Assembly (NCBI GenBank): GCA_030540715.1
Contig: JAUNVQ010000004.1
Span: forward strand, 69,592 to 133,591
Source: Actinomycetaceae bacterium
GTDB lineage: Bacteria; Actinomycetota; Actinomycetes; Actinomycetales; Actinomycetaceae
DNA: 64,000 nt
Reading direction: 5' to 3'
Shown: in pieces, positions 56,695 through 64,000 of the stretch
How the letters are laid out: every line of letters starts with the position of its first letter
How positions within the stretch are numbered: position 1 is the first letter of the stretch
Position numbers and translations under genes: made by a program
The notes under the pieces: generated by a model
What the model saw: only the letters and a program-made list of their open reading frames with translations
Databases searched by the model: none
Told to the model about the DNA's origin: nothing

Positions 56695-58503
56695 ATGCAA
56701 GGGCTGATTCTTGCTGCAGGGATGGGCAGCCGACTTAAACATCTGACTGCCGACAACACAAAATGTATGATCAAAGTCAATGGTGTCACACTCATTGAAC
56801 GGATGCTCCACCAAATCGAGGCCCACAACCTCAGTCGGATTGTTATTGTTACCGGTTACGAGGGCGATAAATTACGTGACTATATTGCCACGCTCAACAT
56901 TTCAACACCTATTGTCTATGTCGATAATCCTATCTACGATAAAACCAACAACATCTATTCCCTGGCCCTGGCCAAAGACTTTTTATTGGAAGACGATACA
57001 ATCCTTTTTGAATCGGATCTTATTTTTGAAGATAGCGTTCTTACCTGTCTGCTTACCGATCCTCGTGAAACACTAGCCCTGGTCGATAAATACGAATCAT
57101 GGATGGATGGAACAGTCATTAAAATCGATGACAACGACCATATTACAGCCTTTGTTCCCGGCTCAAAATTTGTTTACGCGGACATCGAAAAGTATTACAA
57201 GACGGTCAACCTCTACAAGTTCTCGAAAGAGTTTAGCCGCACCCACTATGTGCCTTTCCTTGATGCTTACACCAAAGCGCTTGGCGAAAATGAATACTAT
57301 GAGCAGGTTCTTCGTGTTATCACGTTGCTCGATGAACCAGTCATTGAAGCAAAGCGCCTAGAAGGCCAAAAATGGTATGAAATCGATGATACGCAGGATC
57401 TCGACATTGCGTCCTCTATTTTCCACCCCGATCCACATGAACGCCGTAAAATGTTTGAATCCCGCTACGGCGGCTATTGGCGTTACCCTCAGCTTTTGGA
57501 TTATTGCTACCTAGTTAACCCCTACTTCCCACCACGACGCATGAAAGACGAGATAAAAGCGAACTTTGATGTTCTGTTGGCTGAATACCCTTCCGGCATG
57601 CGCGTCAATTCGTTATTGGCTGCCAAAAATTTTGGCTTATTGCCTGAGCAGGTTGTTGTGGGAAATGGTGCAGCAGAGCTCATTAAATCATTGATGCTTG
57701 ATGTACCTGCCCCCTACGGAATTGTTCGCCCAACCTTCGAGGAATACCCTAATCGCCACGACAGCAAACCGGTGGTATTTAGACCGAACAACCCGGACTT
57801 CCGCTATAGTGCCGATGATTTAATGGACTATTTTGATGACAAGGACATTCGTTCTCTTATTTTGATTAATCCGGATAATCCATCTGGTAATTTTATTGCA
57901 CGCGCCGACGTGGAACGTTTAGCTAAATGGTGTACCCAACGTAACATCTTCTTCGTCCTTGATGAGTCTTTTATTGATTTTGCAGAGGACGACGATGCGT
58001 CCCTTCTTCATGATGATGTTTTGGATCAATATCCTCAGATGGTCATTGTGAAATCTATTTCGAAATCCTTTGGTGTAGCAGGTCTTCGTTTGGGGATTTT
58101 GGCCAGCGGTAATCGTGAACTGATCGCCACCATGAAAAAAGATGTTGCCATATGGAACATCAATTCATTTGCTGAGTTTTATCTACAGATTGAAGAAAAA
58201 TATAAGAAGGACTATGCCAAAGCCCTCGTTGAATTCCGAGCCGAGCGAGCCAACTTCATTGAAGGTCTTTCACAGGTGCCGTACCTGCGCGTTCTTCCTT
58301 CACAAGCAAATTTTGTTACCTGTGAAGTTTTGCCACCCTTTAGTGCTGGCGACCTGACAACCAAGCTCTTAGAGAAATCGATTCTTATCAAAGATCTTTC
58401 ACCTAAAACTGGTTTCGACGGCCACGAATACATCCGACTTGCCGTGCGCGACCATACCGATAACCAGCAACTTATTCAAACACTGCATGAACTCTTGAAA
58501 TAA
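56695..58503 (+). CDS. Fusion of LicC-like cytidylyltransferase and class I/II PLP aminotransferase/decarboxylase
   Basis: The protein has 602 residues from ATG 56695 (AAAGGAG upstream). Residues 1 to about 235 form a nucleotidyltransferase: LILAAGMGSRLKHLT, KCMIKVNG, IVTGYEG and FESDLIFED, as in CTP:phosphocholine cytidylyltransferase LicC. Residues about 245-602 form a PLP enzyme of the HisC/CobD branch: NGAAELIKSLM, NPDNPSGN, VLDESFIDF and the lysine in SISKSFGVAGLRLG. Related PLP enzymes are known as L-serine-phosphate or threonine-phosphate decarboxylases and as transaminases. The fusion may therefore make an amino-alcohol phosphate and activate it as a CDP derivative for the LicD transferases. 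That substrate is inference. Confidence 0.88.
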   Translation: MQGLILAAGMGSRLKHLTADNTKCMIKVNGVTLIERMLHQIEAHNLSRIVIVTGYEGDKLRDYIATLNISTPIVYVDNPIYDKTNNIYSLALAKDFLLEDDTILFESDLIFEDSVLTCLLTDPRETLALVDKYESWMDGTVIKIDDNDHITAFVPGSKFVYADIEKYYKTVNLYKFSKEFSRTHYVPFLDAYTKALGENEYYEQVLRVITLLDEPVIEAKRLEGQKWYEIDDTQDLDIASSIFHPDPHERRKMFESRYGGYWRYPQLLDYCYLVNPYFPPRRMKDEIKANFDVLLAEYPSGMRVNSLLAAKNFGLLPEQVVVGNGAAELIKSLMLDVPAPYGIVRPTFEEYPNRHDSKPVVFRPNNPDFRYSADDLMDYFDDKDIRSLILINPDNPSGNFIARADVERLAKWCTQRNIFFVLDESFIDFAEDDDASLLHDDVLDQYPQMVIVKSISKSFGVAGLRLGILASGNRELIATMKKDVAIWNINSFAEFYLQIEEKYKKDYAKALVEFRAERANFIEGLSQVPYLRVLPSQANFVTCEVLPPFSAGDLTTKLLEKSILIKDLSPKTGFDGHEYIRLAVRDHTDNQQLIQTLHELLK

Positions 58504-58534
58504 ACAGACGACACAATACAGAATAGAGACGACG

Positions 58535-59476
58535 ATGCACATCATCACTCACGGCGACATCACCGGTTTAAACATCTTACCTCAACAGTGTTTGCAATGG
58601 GTTAATGAAGTTTTAAAGCATAAAGACCAATATTTACTTCCGCCGAAAATCAGTATTCCCTTTAAAACTGATGGCTTTTACAATGTTATGCCAGCCATCC
58701 TTACCCCGTTTGGTTATGCTGGGGTAAAACTTGTGAATCGTTACCCGCAACGATCCCCAAGCCTTGATTCAAAGATTCTTCTTTATGAGCTGGACGATGG
58801 ATTGCCCGTAGCGCTGCTCGATGCCAACTGGATTACAACAGCACGCACAGGCGCAGTTGCTTCCCATGCTATTTCACATCTAGCCGTCCCTGATTTTAGT
58901 GTGATTGCAGTTGCCGGTTTAGGAAATACCGCAGTGGCAGCGGTGGATATGCTTCAACCAGTAATAGGCAGTCGCCCGGTAACATTCAAGCTTTTGCACT
59001 ATAAGGACCACGGTCAACGGTTTCAAGAACGTTTCGCACATGTATCAAATTATTCATTTTCCATGTGCACAACCGCTGAAGAAGCGTTCCAAGACAGTGA
59101 TGTAATTATATCTGCAGTCACATACAAAGAAAACGACTGGTGTCCGCCCTCAACATACCGTCAAGGAAGTACCGTTGTACCCATTCATACCAGAGGGTTT
59201 ATGGAATGCGATCGGGTCTTCGACAAAGTGTTTGTTGATGATATCGGGCATGTCAAACATTTTCGCTATTATAACGAGTTTGCCTCTTGTCACGAGATGG
59301 CAGACATCGTCCAGGAAAAATGCACCGGGCGTGATAACAATAACCAACGTATCCTGGCTTATAACATTGGAATTGCGGCCCACGACATTTATTATGCAGC
59401 CCAAATCTTTGAACTACTCAAGAGTAAATCGTCAAATGTTAATGTCACAGGTCCCACCGGCAATTACTGGTTTTAA
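58535..59476 (+). CDS. Ornithine cyclodeaminase/mu-crystallin family protein
   Basis: This 313-residue protein starts 31 bp after the fusion gene. Conserved features are the substrate-binding YAGVKLVNRYP, LLDANWITTARTGAVA with the family Arg-Thr, and a Rossmann nucleotide motif VAGLGNTAVAAVDML. Members include ornithine cyclodeaminases, ketimine reductases and amino-acid dehydrogenases used in specialised metabolism. Its pairing with a PLP domain and a cytidylyltransferase suggests it makes or interconverts a small amine or amino acid used to decorate the polymer. It is the last intact gene of the locus. Confidence 0.83.
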   Translation: MHIITHGDITGLNILPQQCLQWVNEVLKHKDQYLLPPKISIPFKTDGFYNVMPAILTPFGYAGVKLVNRYPQRSPSLDSKILLYELDDGLPVALLDANWITTARTGAVASHAISHLAVPDFSVIAVAGLGNTAVAAVDMLQPVIGSRPVTFKLLHYKDHGQRFQERFAHVSNYSFSMCTTAEEAFQDSDVIISAVTYKENDWCPPSTYRQGSTVVPIHTRGFMECDRVFDKVFVDDIGHVKHFRYYNEFASCHEMADIVQEKCTGRDNNNQRILAYNIGIAAHDIYYAAQIFELLKSKSSNVNVTGPTGNYWF

Positions 59477-59800
59477 AAGTGTCGTAGTCGGCAACAGGTT
59501 CAGAGCATTCTTCTCAGGCTTTTCCAAGGCATACTGCTTCAGCATAAAGAAATCGATAGAAAGGTAGTGCCAAACTGAGATTCACGCTACTTGACCAATG
59601 AATTTACTGATGAACTGCATATACTTATCCAGTTTGTACATATTGTTGGAGCGGATGTCTCCATAATGACGCGCATGTGGCAATGGGGCACCACTACCGG
59701 TGGTAAGAAAGTGACTAAACAGGTTACGCTTCCCTATATCAGCACAAAGGAGATTAAGGGAATGTCCAGCTAGAGTCACATTGACAAGAAGATTTTTCAC
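59465..59800 (-). pseudogene. Possible remnant of a capsular glycosyltransferase gene
   Basis: On the minus strand an ORF (59582-59800) ends in KYMQFISKFIGQVA-TGA. The same frame continues beyond the stop with WHYLSIDFFMLKQYALEKPE (about 59500-59570). The latter looks protein-like and recalls the central helix of capsular polysaccharide synthesis glycosyltransferases. An interrupted fragment at the edge of a glycan locus would be typical of gene decay. Assignment is weak. Confidence 0.28.
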
Positions 59801-60151
59801 ACTCAGCGATCTGTTGTCACCTATGTTGTTGTCATTTTATTATTCTATTCCGACTATATTTTCTTAATTTTCTCCCCACTGTTCTTTACTTGAACCTTGA
59901 TCTCCGGAACGCACAATTATCCGTTCCATTCACTCAAAATAAAAACAAGAACAGTTCACACTGCATGCGAAAGAATTGTTTATTATTGAGGTTGGATTGA
60001 AACCATGAAGGTAGGTATCTCGGTGGCGGCATTGGTGAAATACGGGAGCCAACTGCAATAGTAACAACTTCTACAACAAACCGATCCCTGGTATTTTTCC
60101 TTGTTCACCGTGCAGACACTACCTGCTTTAAAGAAAATCCACCCAAACATG
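59801..60151. other. AT-rich intergenic region
   Basis: About 350 bp without a supported gene, between the putative remnant and the terminator-like hairpin of the hydrolase gene. Confidence 0.4.
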
Positions 60152-60197
60152 TGAAGAGGGCGATGCACGCAGTACCTGCTTCGCATCGCCCTCTTCA
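60152..60197 (-). terminator. Hairpin downstream of the NlpC/P60 gene
   Basis: Perfect 15-bp inverted repeat TGAAGAGGGCGATGC / GCATCGCCCTCTTCA (60152-60166 and 60183-60197), with a small inner GCAG/CTGC stem in the 16-nt loop. It lies 16 bp beyond the stop codon. No T-run follows on the minus strand, so termination may be imperfect. Confidence 0.7.
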
Positions 60198-60212
60198 AAA
60201 ATTTACCTCACT

Positions 60213-62747
60213 TTACGGGAAAGGTCGAACCACCGTAGAAGTGATTGCTCCCCAACCGTATCCAAGCGCAATATTTTGAACACGTGCTGGACGCCCCATC
60301 CAATCGGTGTGAACAACCTGGTTACCGCCCAAATAGATCGCCACATGGAAGACCGTTCCACCTTTTTGATAGAAAATAAGATCGCCTCGTTGACGCTGTG
60401 AAAGCGGTACATGCTTCAGCTTCGGATGCTTATACAGCTCCTGAGACGTACGATACTTCGGCCAGGCATGCTTCACCACGTTAATAGGCTGCGGATCCAA
60501 GCCTGCTGCATACAGCGATTGCAGTGCCAGGCCTGAACAGTCATAGCCCAGGTGATAGGTACCTGCACCACCCCAGGTATATGATGATCCACGCTGGGCC
60601 ATCGCATAGTTAATCATTGCGTTAATACGTTCGGAACGCGTGGCTTCAAGAGAGATCGGTTTCGCCTGATACTGATCTACCGTCCACGAATACCCAGTTC
60701 GCATGGCATTCCACGTACGCTGACCCACAACACCATCGGCACCAATACCTGCGCGGCGCTGGAAGTTACGCACCGCATTTTGCATCCGTGAATCCACGCT
60801 GGCTAGTGTCATTGTGCCCCAAATACCTAAACGCTTTTGGGCGATGCGGACTTTGACACCATTCATCCCATATGTCAACGTATTGGTATATCCCGAGCTA
60901 AGTGGCGTAATCTTCGAAGTTGGTTGCAAATAACCACCCGGTGTACGGTAGCCAACATAATTGATCGAGAAGCCTTTTGAACGCAGTATCTTCGCTGTTT
61001 GTTTGCCAACCATACCATCTGAATACACTCCATTAGCCTTCTGGACCTTCTTGACGCATTCGGAGGTCATTGCCCCGTATCCCCCATCAGCTATGAAATC
61101 ACAATATTGAGGATACAAATAACTCAAAGCAAGTTGAATAACGCGAACATCATGACCATAAGATCCCTTCTTTAGTGTCGATGTCAGCGTTGTTGAGGGA
61201 ATCACCCATACGGGAATATTCTTTTGCCTCAACACCGAAGCGGTCCACATTCCGACTGCACCATCAGGTCCAATGCCATGAGCTCGTTGGAACTTCTGGA
61301 CTGCAGCCTTTGTTTTTGCACCATAGGTACCATCTGGATAGAAACCAGCATATTGCGGATAGTACTTGTTCAACCCCATTTGTAAAGCTTGTACCGCAGA
61401 GTTCTTCGAACCTACTGTGAGGTTGGAAGAAGTCCAAGCCTTTGATGGCGTTGGAGCATTCTTCACGTGGATTTTATGACCATCCTTTACTAACTTCATT
61501 GATAACGCAGGATCAATAACACCGTTTTGCGTCAAGCCATAATGAGCACGAACTTTATTAACGCAATTGGTTGTTGTCTTTTGGAACACGCCGTTGACTG
61601 GCATGGTGCAATATAGCGGGAAACCACGTTGAAGCCAGCTTTGAGCATTTTCGACATAAGTGTTTTTGCCGCTGCCTTCCACAAGGTTCCAGGACGTGTA
61701 CACAGGAGTAAGAATCCAAGCATCAGCACCATATTGGCGCATCGCTGCGGCGGTTAGTTTACCGTAACCGCCATCTGCTCCAATACCATGTTGTTTTTGG
61801 AAAGACTGAATGGACTTCTTCGTGAGTCGTCCAAATCCTCCATCGGGTTTATACGGAGTATACTGAGGAAAATAATAGGCAAAGAAAGACTGGATATTAC
61901 GAACGGGATTTCCCCAGTAGCCACTCCACAAAGTCCGTGATGCAACCATCGAACCAAAAGCTGGAACAGGGGGCACCGTGATATTTATTCCCACCGACTT
62001 CATTTTGTCTGCGGTTGTTCCATCAACGGCTCCGTGTGCTCTAATTTTGAGGGACTTTTGAACCTGAGAGACACAAGACCGCGTTCCAGAACCGAAGATT
62101 CCATCGATATTCCAGAAGTTACAGGCTTTCATGCTGTTCTGATAATGGTGTTTAAGCCATGCTTGAAGCAGCGTAATCGAGTAACCATGCTGGCCAACAC
62201 TTAATGCCGTTTTTGATTTAAGTGGCGGTAAAATCCACATGTTCATCCCTTTACGCTGAACAATATTCGCAGTTTTGATTCCAAACTGTCCATCGGGATA
62301 AACCTTGTTAGCTTTTTGAATTTTCTTTAATGCCTTTGTTGTCGCACTATCGAAGATCGTGTTGACCGTAACGTCTGCGGCCTCTTTCGGGAAATACTTT
62401 TTCAAGCCTTCTTTAAGTTTCTCGACTGCTTCACCCGCCATCCCTTGTTTCAGAGTTTTGTCATACACAAAACCGGAAGAAGGCGCTAAAAATTGCTGAA
62501 CAGTAGGTTGTGGATCCGGAGTCGTCGATACAGCGCTGTCATCCTGACCAGCCGGTACTGATTCTGGTTCAGCGGGAGCATCAGTACTATTATTGCCGGC
62601 ATTGTTTACTTCAGTTATAGAATCTTCACTTGTTTCTGCAGACGGTACAAGTGTCTGCGAAGATTCCTGCGATGCCACTGGCGAAAATGCTGCTAAGGGA
62701 AATATCAGTGAAACGGACGCAACCAATAATACACATTTTTTAAACAT
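60213..62747 (-). CDS. Secreted NlpC/P60 peptidoglycan hydrolase with seven peptidoglycan-binding repeats
   Basis: In this 844-residue protein a signal peptide (about 1-26) and a Ser/Thr/Asp/Pro-rich linker (to about 90) precede about seven PG_binding_1-like repeats (about 95-690). Each has a (F)xPDGxYGxxT or similar core, such as PDGTYGAKTKAAVQKFQRAHG. The C-terminal NlpC/P60 domain (about 705-844) has the catalytic Cys in YDCSGLALQ, the His in VFHVAIYLGG and a further polar His (VVHTDW). It should cleave stem peptides in peptidoglycan while anchored to the wall. Repeats differ in quality; some carry added cysteines. It is divergent from the lipoprotein gene across a 166-bp promoter region. 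Confidence 0.92.
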   Translation of the reverse strand: MFKKCVLLVASVSLIFPLAAFSPVASQESSQTLVPSAETSEDSITEVNNAGNNSTDAPAEPESVPAGQDDSAVSTTPDPQPTVQQFLAPSSGFVYDKTLKQGMAGEAVEKLKEGLKKYFPKEAADVTVNTIFDSATTKALKKIQKANKVYPDGQFGIKTANIVQRKGMNMWILPPLKSKTALSVGQHGYSITLLQAWLKHHYQNSMKACNFWNIDGIFGSGTRSCVSQVQKSLKIRAHGAVDGTTADKMKSVGINITVPPVPAFGSMVASRTLWSGYWGNPVRNIQSFFAYYFPQYTPYKPDGGFGRLTKKSIQSFQKQHGIGADGGYGKLTAAAMRQYGADAWILTPVYTSWNLVEGSGKNTYVENAQSWLQRGFPLYCTMPVNGVFQKTTTNCVNKVRAHYGLTQNGVIDPALSMKLVKDGHKIHVKNAPTPSKAWTSSNLTVGSKNSAVQALQMGLNKYYPQYAGFYPDGTYGAKTKAAVQKFQRAHGIGPDGAVGMWTASVLRQKNIPVWVIPSTTLTSTLKKGSYGHDVRVIQLALSYLYPQYCDFIADGGYGAMTSECVKKVQKANGVYSDGMVGKQTAKILRSKGFSINYVGYRTPGGYLQPTSKITPLSSGYTNTLTYGMNGVKVRIAQKRLGIWGTMTLASVDSRMQNAVRNFQRRAGIGADGVVGQRTWNAMRTGYSWTVDQYQAKPISLEATRSERINAMINYAMAQRGSSYTWGGAGTYHLGYDCSGLALQSLYAAGLDPQPINVVKHAWPKYRTSQELYKHPKLKHVPLSQRQRGDLIFYQKGGTVFHVAIYLGGNQVVHTDWMGRPARVQNIALGYGWGAITSTVVRPFP

Positions 62748-62913
62748 CGATTGTCCTTCTTGAAAGCCTAATGAAACTTTCCCAATCTTATCGCGAGTCC
62801 AGAAGTTAATTCAACCTTATTTCTGAGTATCAGAACGCATATTTTTACTGGTATTCTTAATGATAATCTCAAATTGATACATAACATGAATATGCAACAA
62901 TGAAGGGTAAATC

Positions 62914-63483
62914 ATGAACTTCAAAAGAATTGTTTCCATATTGATTCTTCCTTTCTTGATAGGCTCCATAACTGCTTGTTCACACGATGAGCTAAAAACA
63001 CCAAACCAGGATTTGCCCTCGGCATCGGCAGCTAGTACCGGATGCGCTGCGATGGATAAAGTGTTTGAGGCTGAAATGAAGAACTCCTCTGCTGGTAGGG
63101 AGTTTCTACAGGCGATTGCCATTGAAGATAAAGGCGACGACATGCAAAAAACTGAAGAACGCAGTGAAAAAGTTTTGAAGACGTGGCTGGCATTCCTTGC
63201 CGACGTGAAAAAAGAGGAACCGTACAAAAAACTGAAAGATGCGGCTGGGGACGATCCCAAAGCTGCAAAAGCACTGCAGTCCTTAGATGCCTACACCGAT
63301 ATTGTGAAGAAACTGACGAGTGGAGAAGTAACACAGTTCCCTCACGAGGAAGAAGCAAAGCAGCAGCTTGAACTTGGTGAAACCCCTGAAGAAAATCCTG
63401 AGTTTGTTCGATTGCAGACCGAACAGGTTGAGCATCATAATACTTTAAGTGAGTGTATGCCCTCGTGGCCTGTAACTTTCTAA
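62914..63483 (+). CDS. Small lipoprotein of unknown function
   Basis: This 189-residue protein has a lipoprotein signal peptide, KRIVSILILPFLIGSITAC, with lipobox ITAC and a lipidated Cys at residue 22. The mature part is helical and highly charged (K, E, D, A-rich) with two additional cysteines (GCAAMD and SECMP) that may form a disulfide. GAAGGG precedes the ATG. I do not recognise the family. Its position opposite the wall hydrolase gene suggests an envelope role but proves nothing. Confidence 0.75.
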   Translation: MNFKRIVSILILPFLIGSITACSHDELKTPNQDLPSASAASTGCAAMDKVFEAEMKNSSAGREFLQAIAIEDKGDDMQKTEERSEKVLKTWLAFLADVKKEEPYKKLKDAAGDDPKAAKALQSLDAYTDIVKKLTSGEVTQFPHEEEAKQQLELGETPEENPEFVRLQTEQVEHHNTLSECMPSWPVTF

Positions 63484-63884
63484 TACCTTGCCCGAACTAT
63501 CGTTGAATCCATTGTCATAGAGCAGCATCTTTTAAACGCGCGTTTAACTGTGTGTTTAACCTGGTTACGTATCCTCTTCGTTCGCCTTCGTAGCTTTTAA
63601 TCGTACCTTTAACTGTTCCTTGAGCGTCAAGTTGTACCTTGAACGTTGAGCATAGGTTCCTGGATCATCCTTTGGTCGCTTCACAATATAATATGCGGGG
63701 CTGGAAGCCGACTAGACGGCGAATTCACACAAAAATCCGGGCCAAAACCGCCATCAACCTACCTCCAGCCCCATGCACATCAACACAACAAAATTATCAT
63801 TAGCCCGCGCCTCCTCCCCGCCCCCCAAGGCAAGTAATGGTGACACAAGGCAGCTCAGTACACACCTAAACCTAGCTGCCACTC
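63484..63884. other. Non-coding region with palindrome and phased TTTAA motifs
   Basis: About 400 bp with no supported gene. TTAAACGCGCGTTTAA (63532-63547) is a perfect 16-bp palindrome, followed by more TTTAA or CTTGA motifs at 63553, 63596, 63608, 63619 and 63638. A long-loop inverted repeat GGGGCTGGA / TCCAGCCCC occurs at 63697-63705 and 63764-63772. Confidence 0.5.
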
Positions 63885-63972
63885 ATACTCGCCCCTGTTC
63901 TGGGAATGGAATTTAATGATAAAGCCATGGGCATTTAGTAGCGGAATACTCGCCCTGTTCTGGGAATGGAAT
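63885..63972. repeat. Two direct repeats 60 bp apart, possible start of a CRISPR array
   Basis: ATACTCGCCCCTGTTCTGGG plus AATGGAAT at 63885-63912 recurs at 63946-63972 with one C fewer. The aligned 3' parts begin exactly 60 bp apart, leaving a unique 33-bp spacer. A 27-28-bp repeat with a 33-bp spacer fits short-repeat CRISPR arrays, and the window ends 28 bp later, before a third copy would appear. Confidence 0.45.
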
Positions 63973-64000
63973 ACTAACAATATTGATCGAGCTATCCCAG

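Noticed and set aside
63697..63772. GGGGCTGGA / TCCAGCCCC inverted repeat as insertion-sequence ends
   Set aside because: The enclosed 58 bp cannot encode anything and there is no target-site duplication visible; at most it is a long-loop hairpin.
63646..63837. 63-residue frame near the window end
   Set aside because: No ribosome site, contains the inverted repeat, and translation shows no family features.

Overview
The window looks like chromosomal DNA of a Gram-positive actinobacterium of moderate GC content (by eye mid-40s percent), most likely in or near the Actinomycetaceae or Bifidobacteriaceae. The evidence is a DUF3027 protein beside a cold-shock protein, a WXG100 protein, an orphan GroEL ending in GGMY next to a LytR_C protein, two YdbS/YdbT-type PH-domain membrane proteins, and an FHA/PP2C/kinase/transglutaminase/DUF58/MoxR/FN3 operon of the kind called the PFNA cluster in bifidobacteria. 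No rRNA, tRNA, complete insertion sequence or phage genes were seen.

Layout. 1-1814 (minus): truncated NCS2 purine permease, DUF3027 protein, cold-shock protein. 2144-7866 (plus): two secreted or membrane TPM-domain coiled-coil proteins and PspA, closed by a strong terminator, followed by a NYN-domain nuclease gene (7981-8703). 8842-23551 (minus): an eight-gene signalling and envelope operon with four ATGA stop-start overlaps. In transcription order it encodes a 2005-residue Ig/FN3 protein, MoxR ATPase, DUF58, a transglutaminase-fold protein lacking its cysteine, PP2C phosphatase, FHA, Ser/Thr kinase and a second FHA. 23624-29386 (minus): BetT-like transporter, FixX, FixC, LysS. 29387-30294: non-coding and repeat-rich, with 97-bp tandem repeats and hairpin repeats that resemble decayed type I-E CRISPR repeats. 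30295-36806 (minus): secreted LAQTG-tailed protein, divergent PanC, YdbT and YdbS. 36931-40997 (plus): two-component system, degenerate HD protein, WXG100 protein. 41254-43844 (minus): groEL with two tandem CIRCE operators and a LytR_C protein.

44001-59476 is a surface-glycopolymer locus. A CapD/PglF-type 4,6-dehydratase, a DegT-type aminotransferase and a PglC-type initiating phosphosugar transferase would make and attach an amino-trideoxy sugar. DUF1919, three family-2 glycosyltransferases, two LicD proteins, a Wzy-like polymerase and a Wzx-like flippase follow. The last two genes are a cytidylyltransferase-aminotransferase fusion and an ornithine-cyclodeaminase-family protein. Together these give a parts list very like pneumococcal teichoic-acid synthesis (AATGal priming plus LicC/LicD phospho-amine decoration), which I rate the most interesting system here. 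60213-63483 holds an NlpC/P60 hydrolase with about seven peptidoglycan-binding repeats and a divergent lipoprotein. The last 500 bases are non-coding and end with two direct repeats 60 bp apart that may be the edge of a CRISPR array.

Many start codons were set inside longer open frames by looking for Shine-Dalgarno sequences. All family assignments come from motif recognition, not from database searches.
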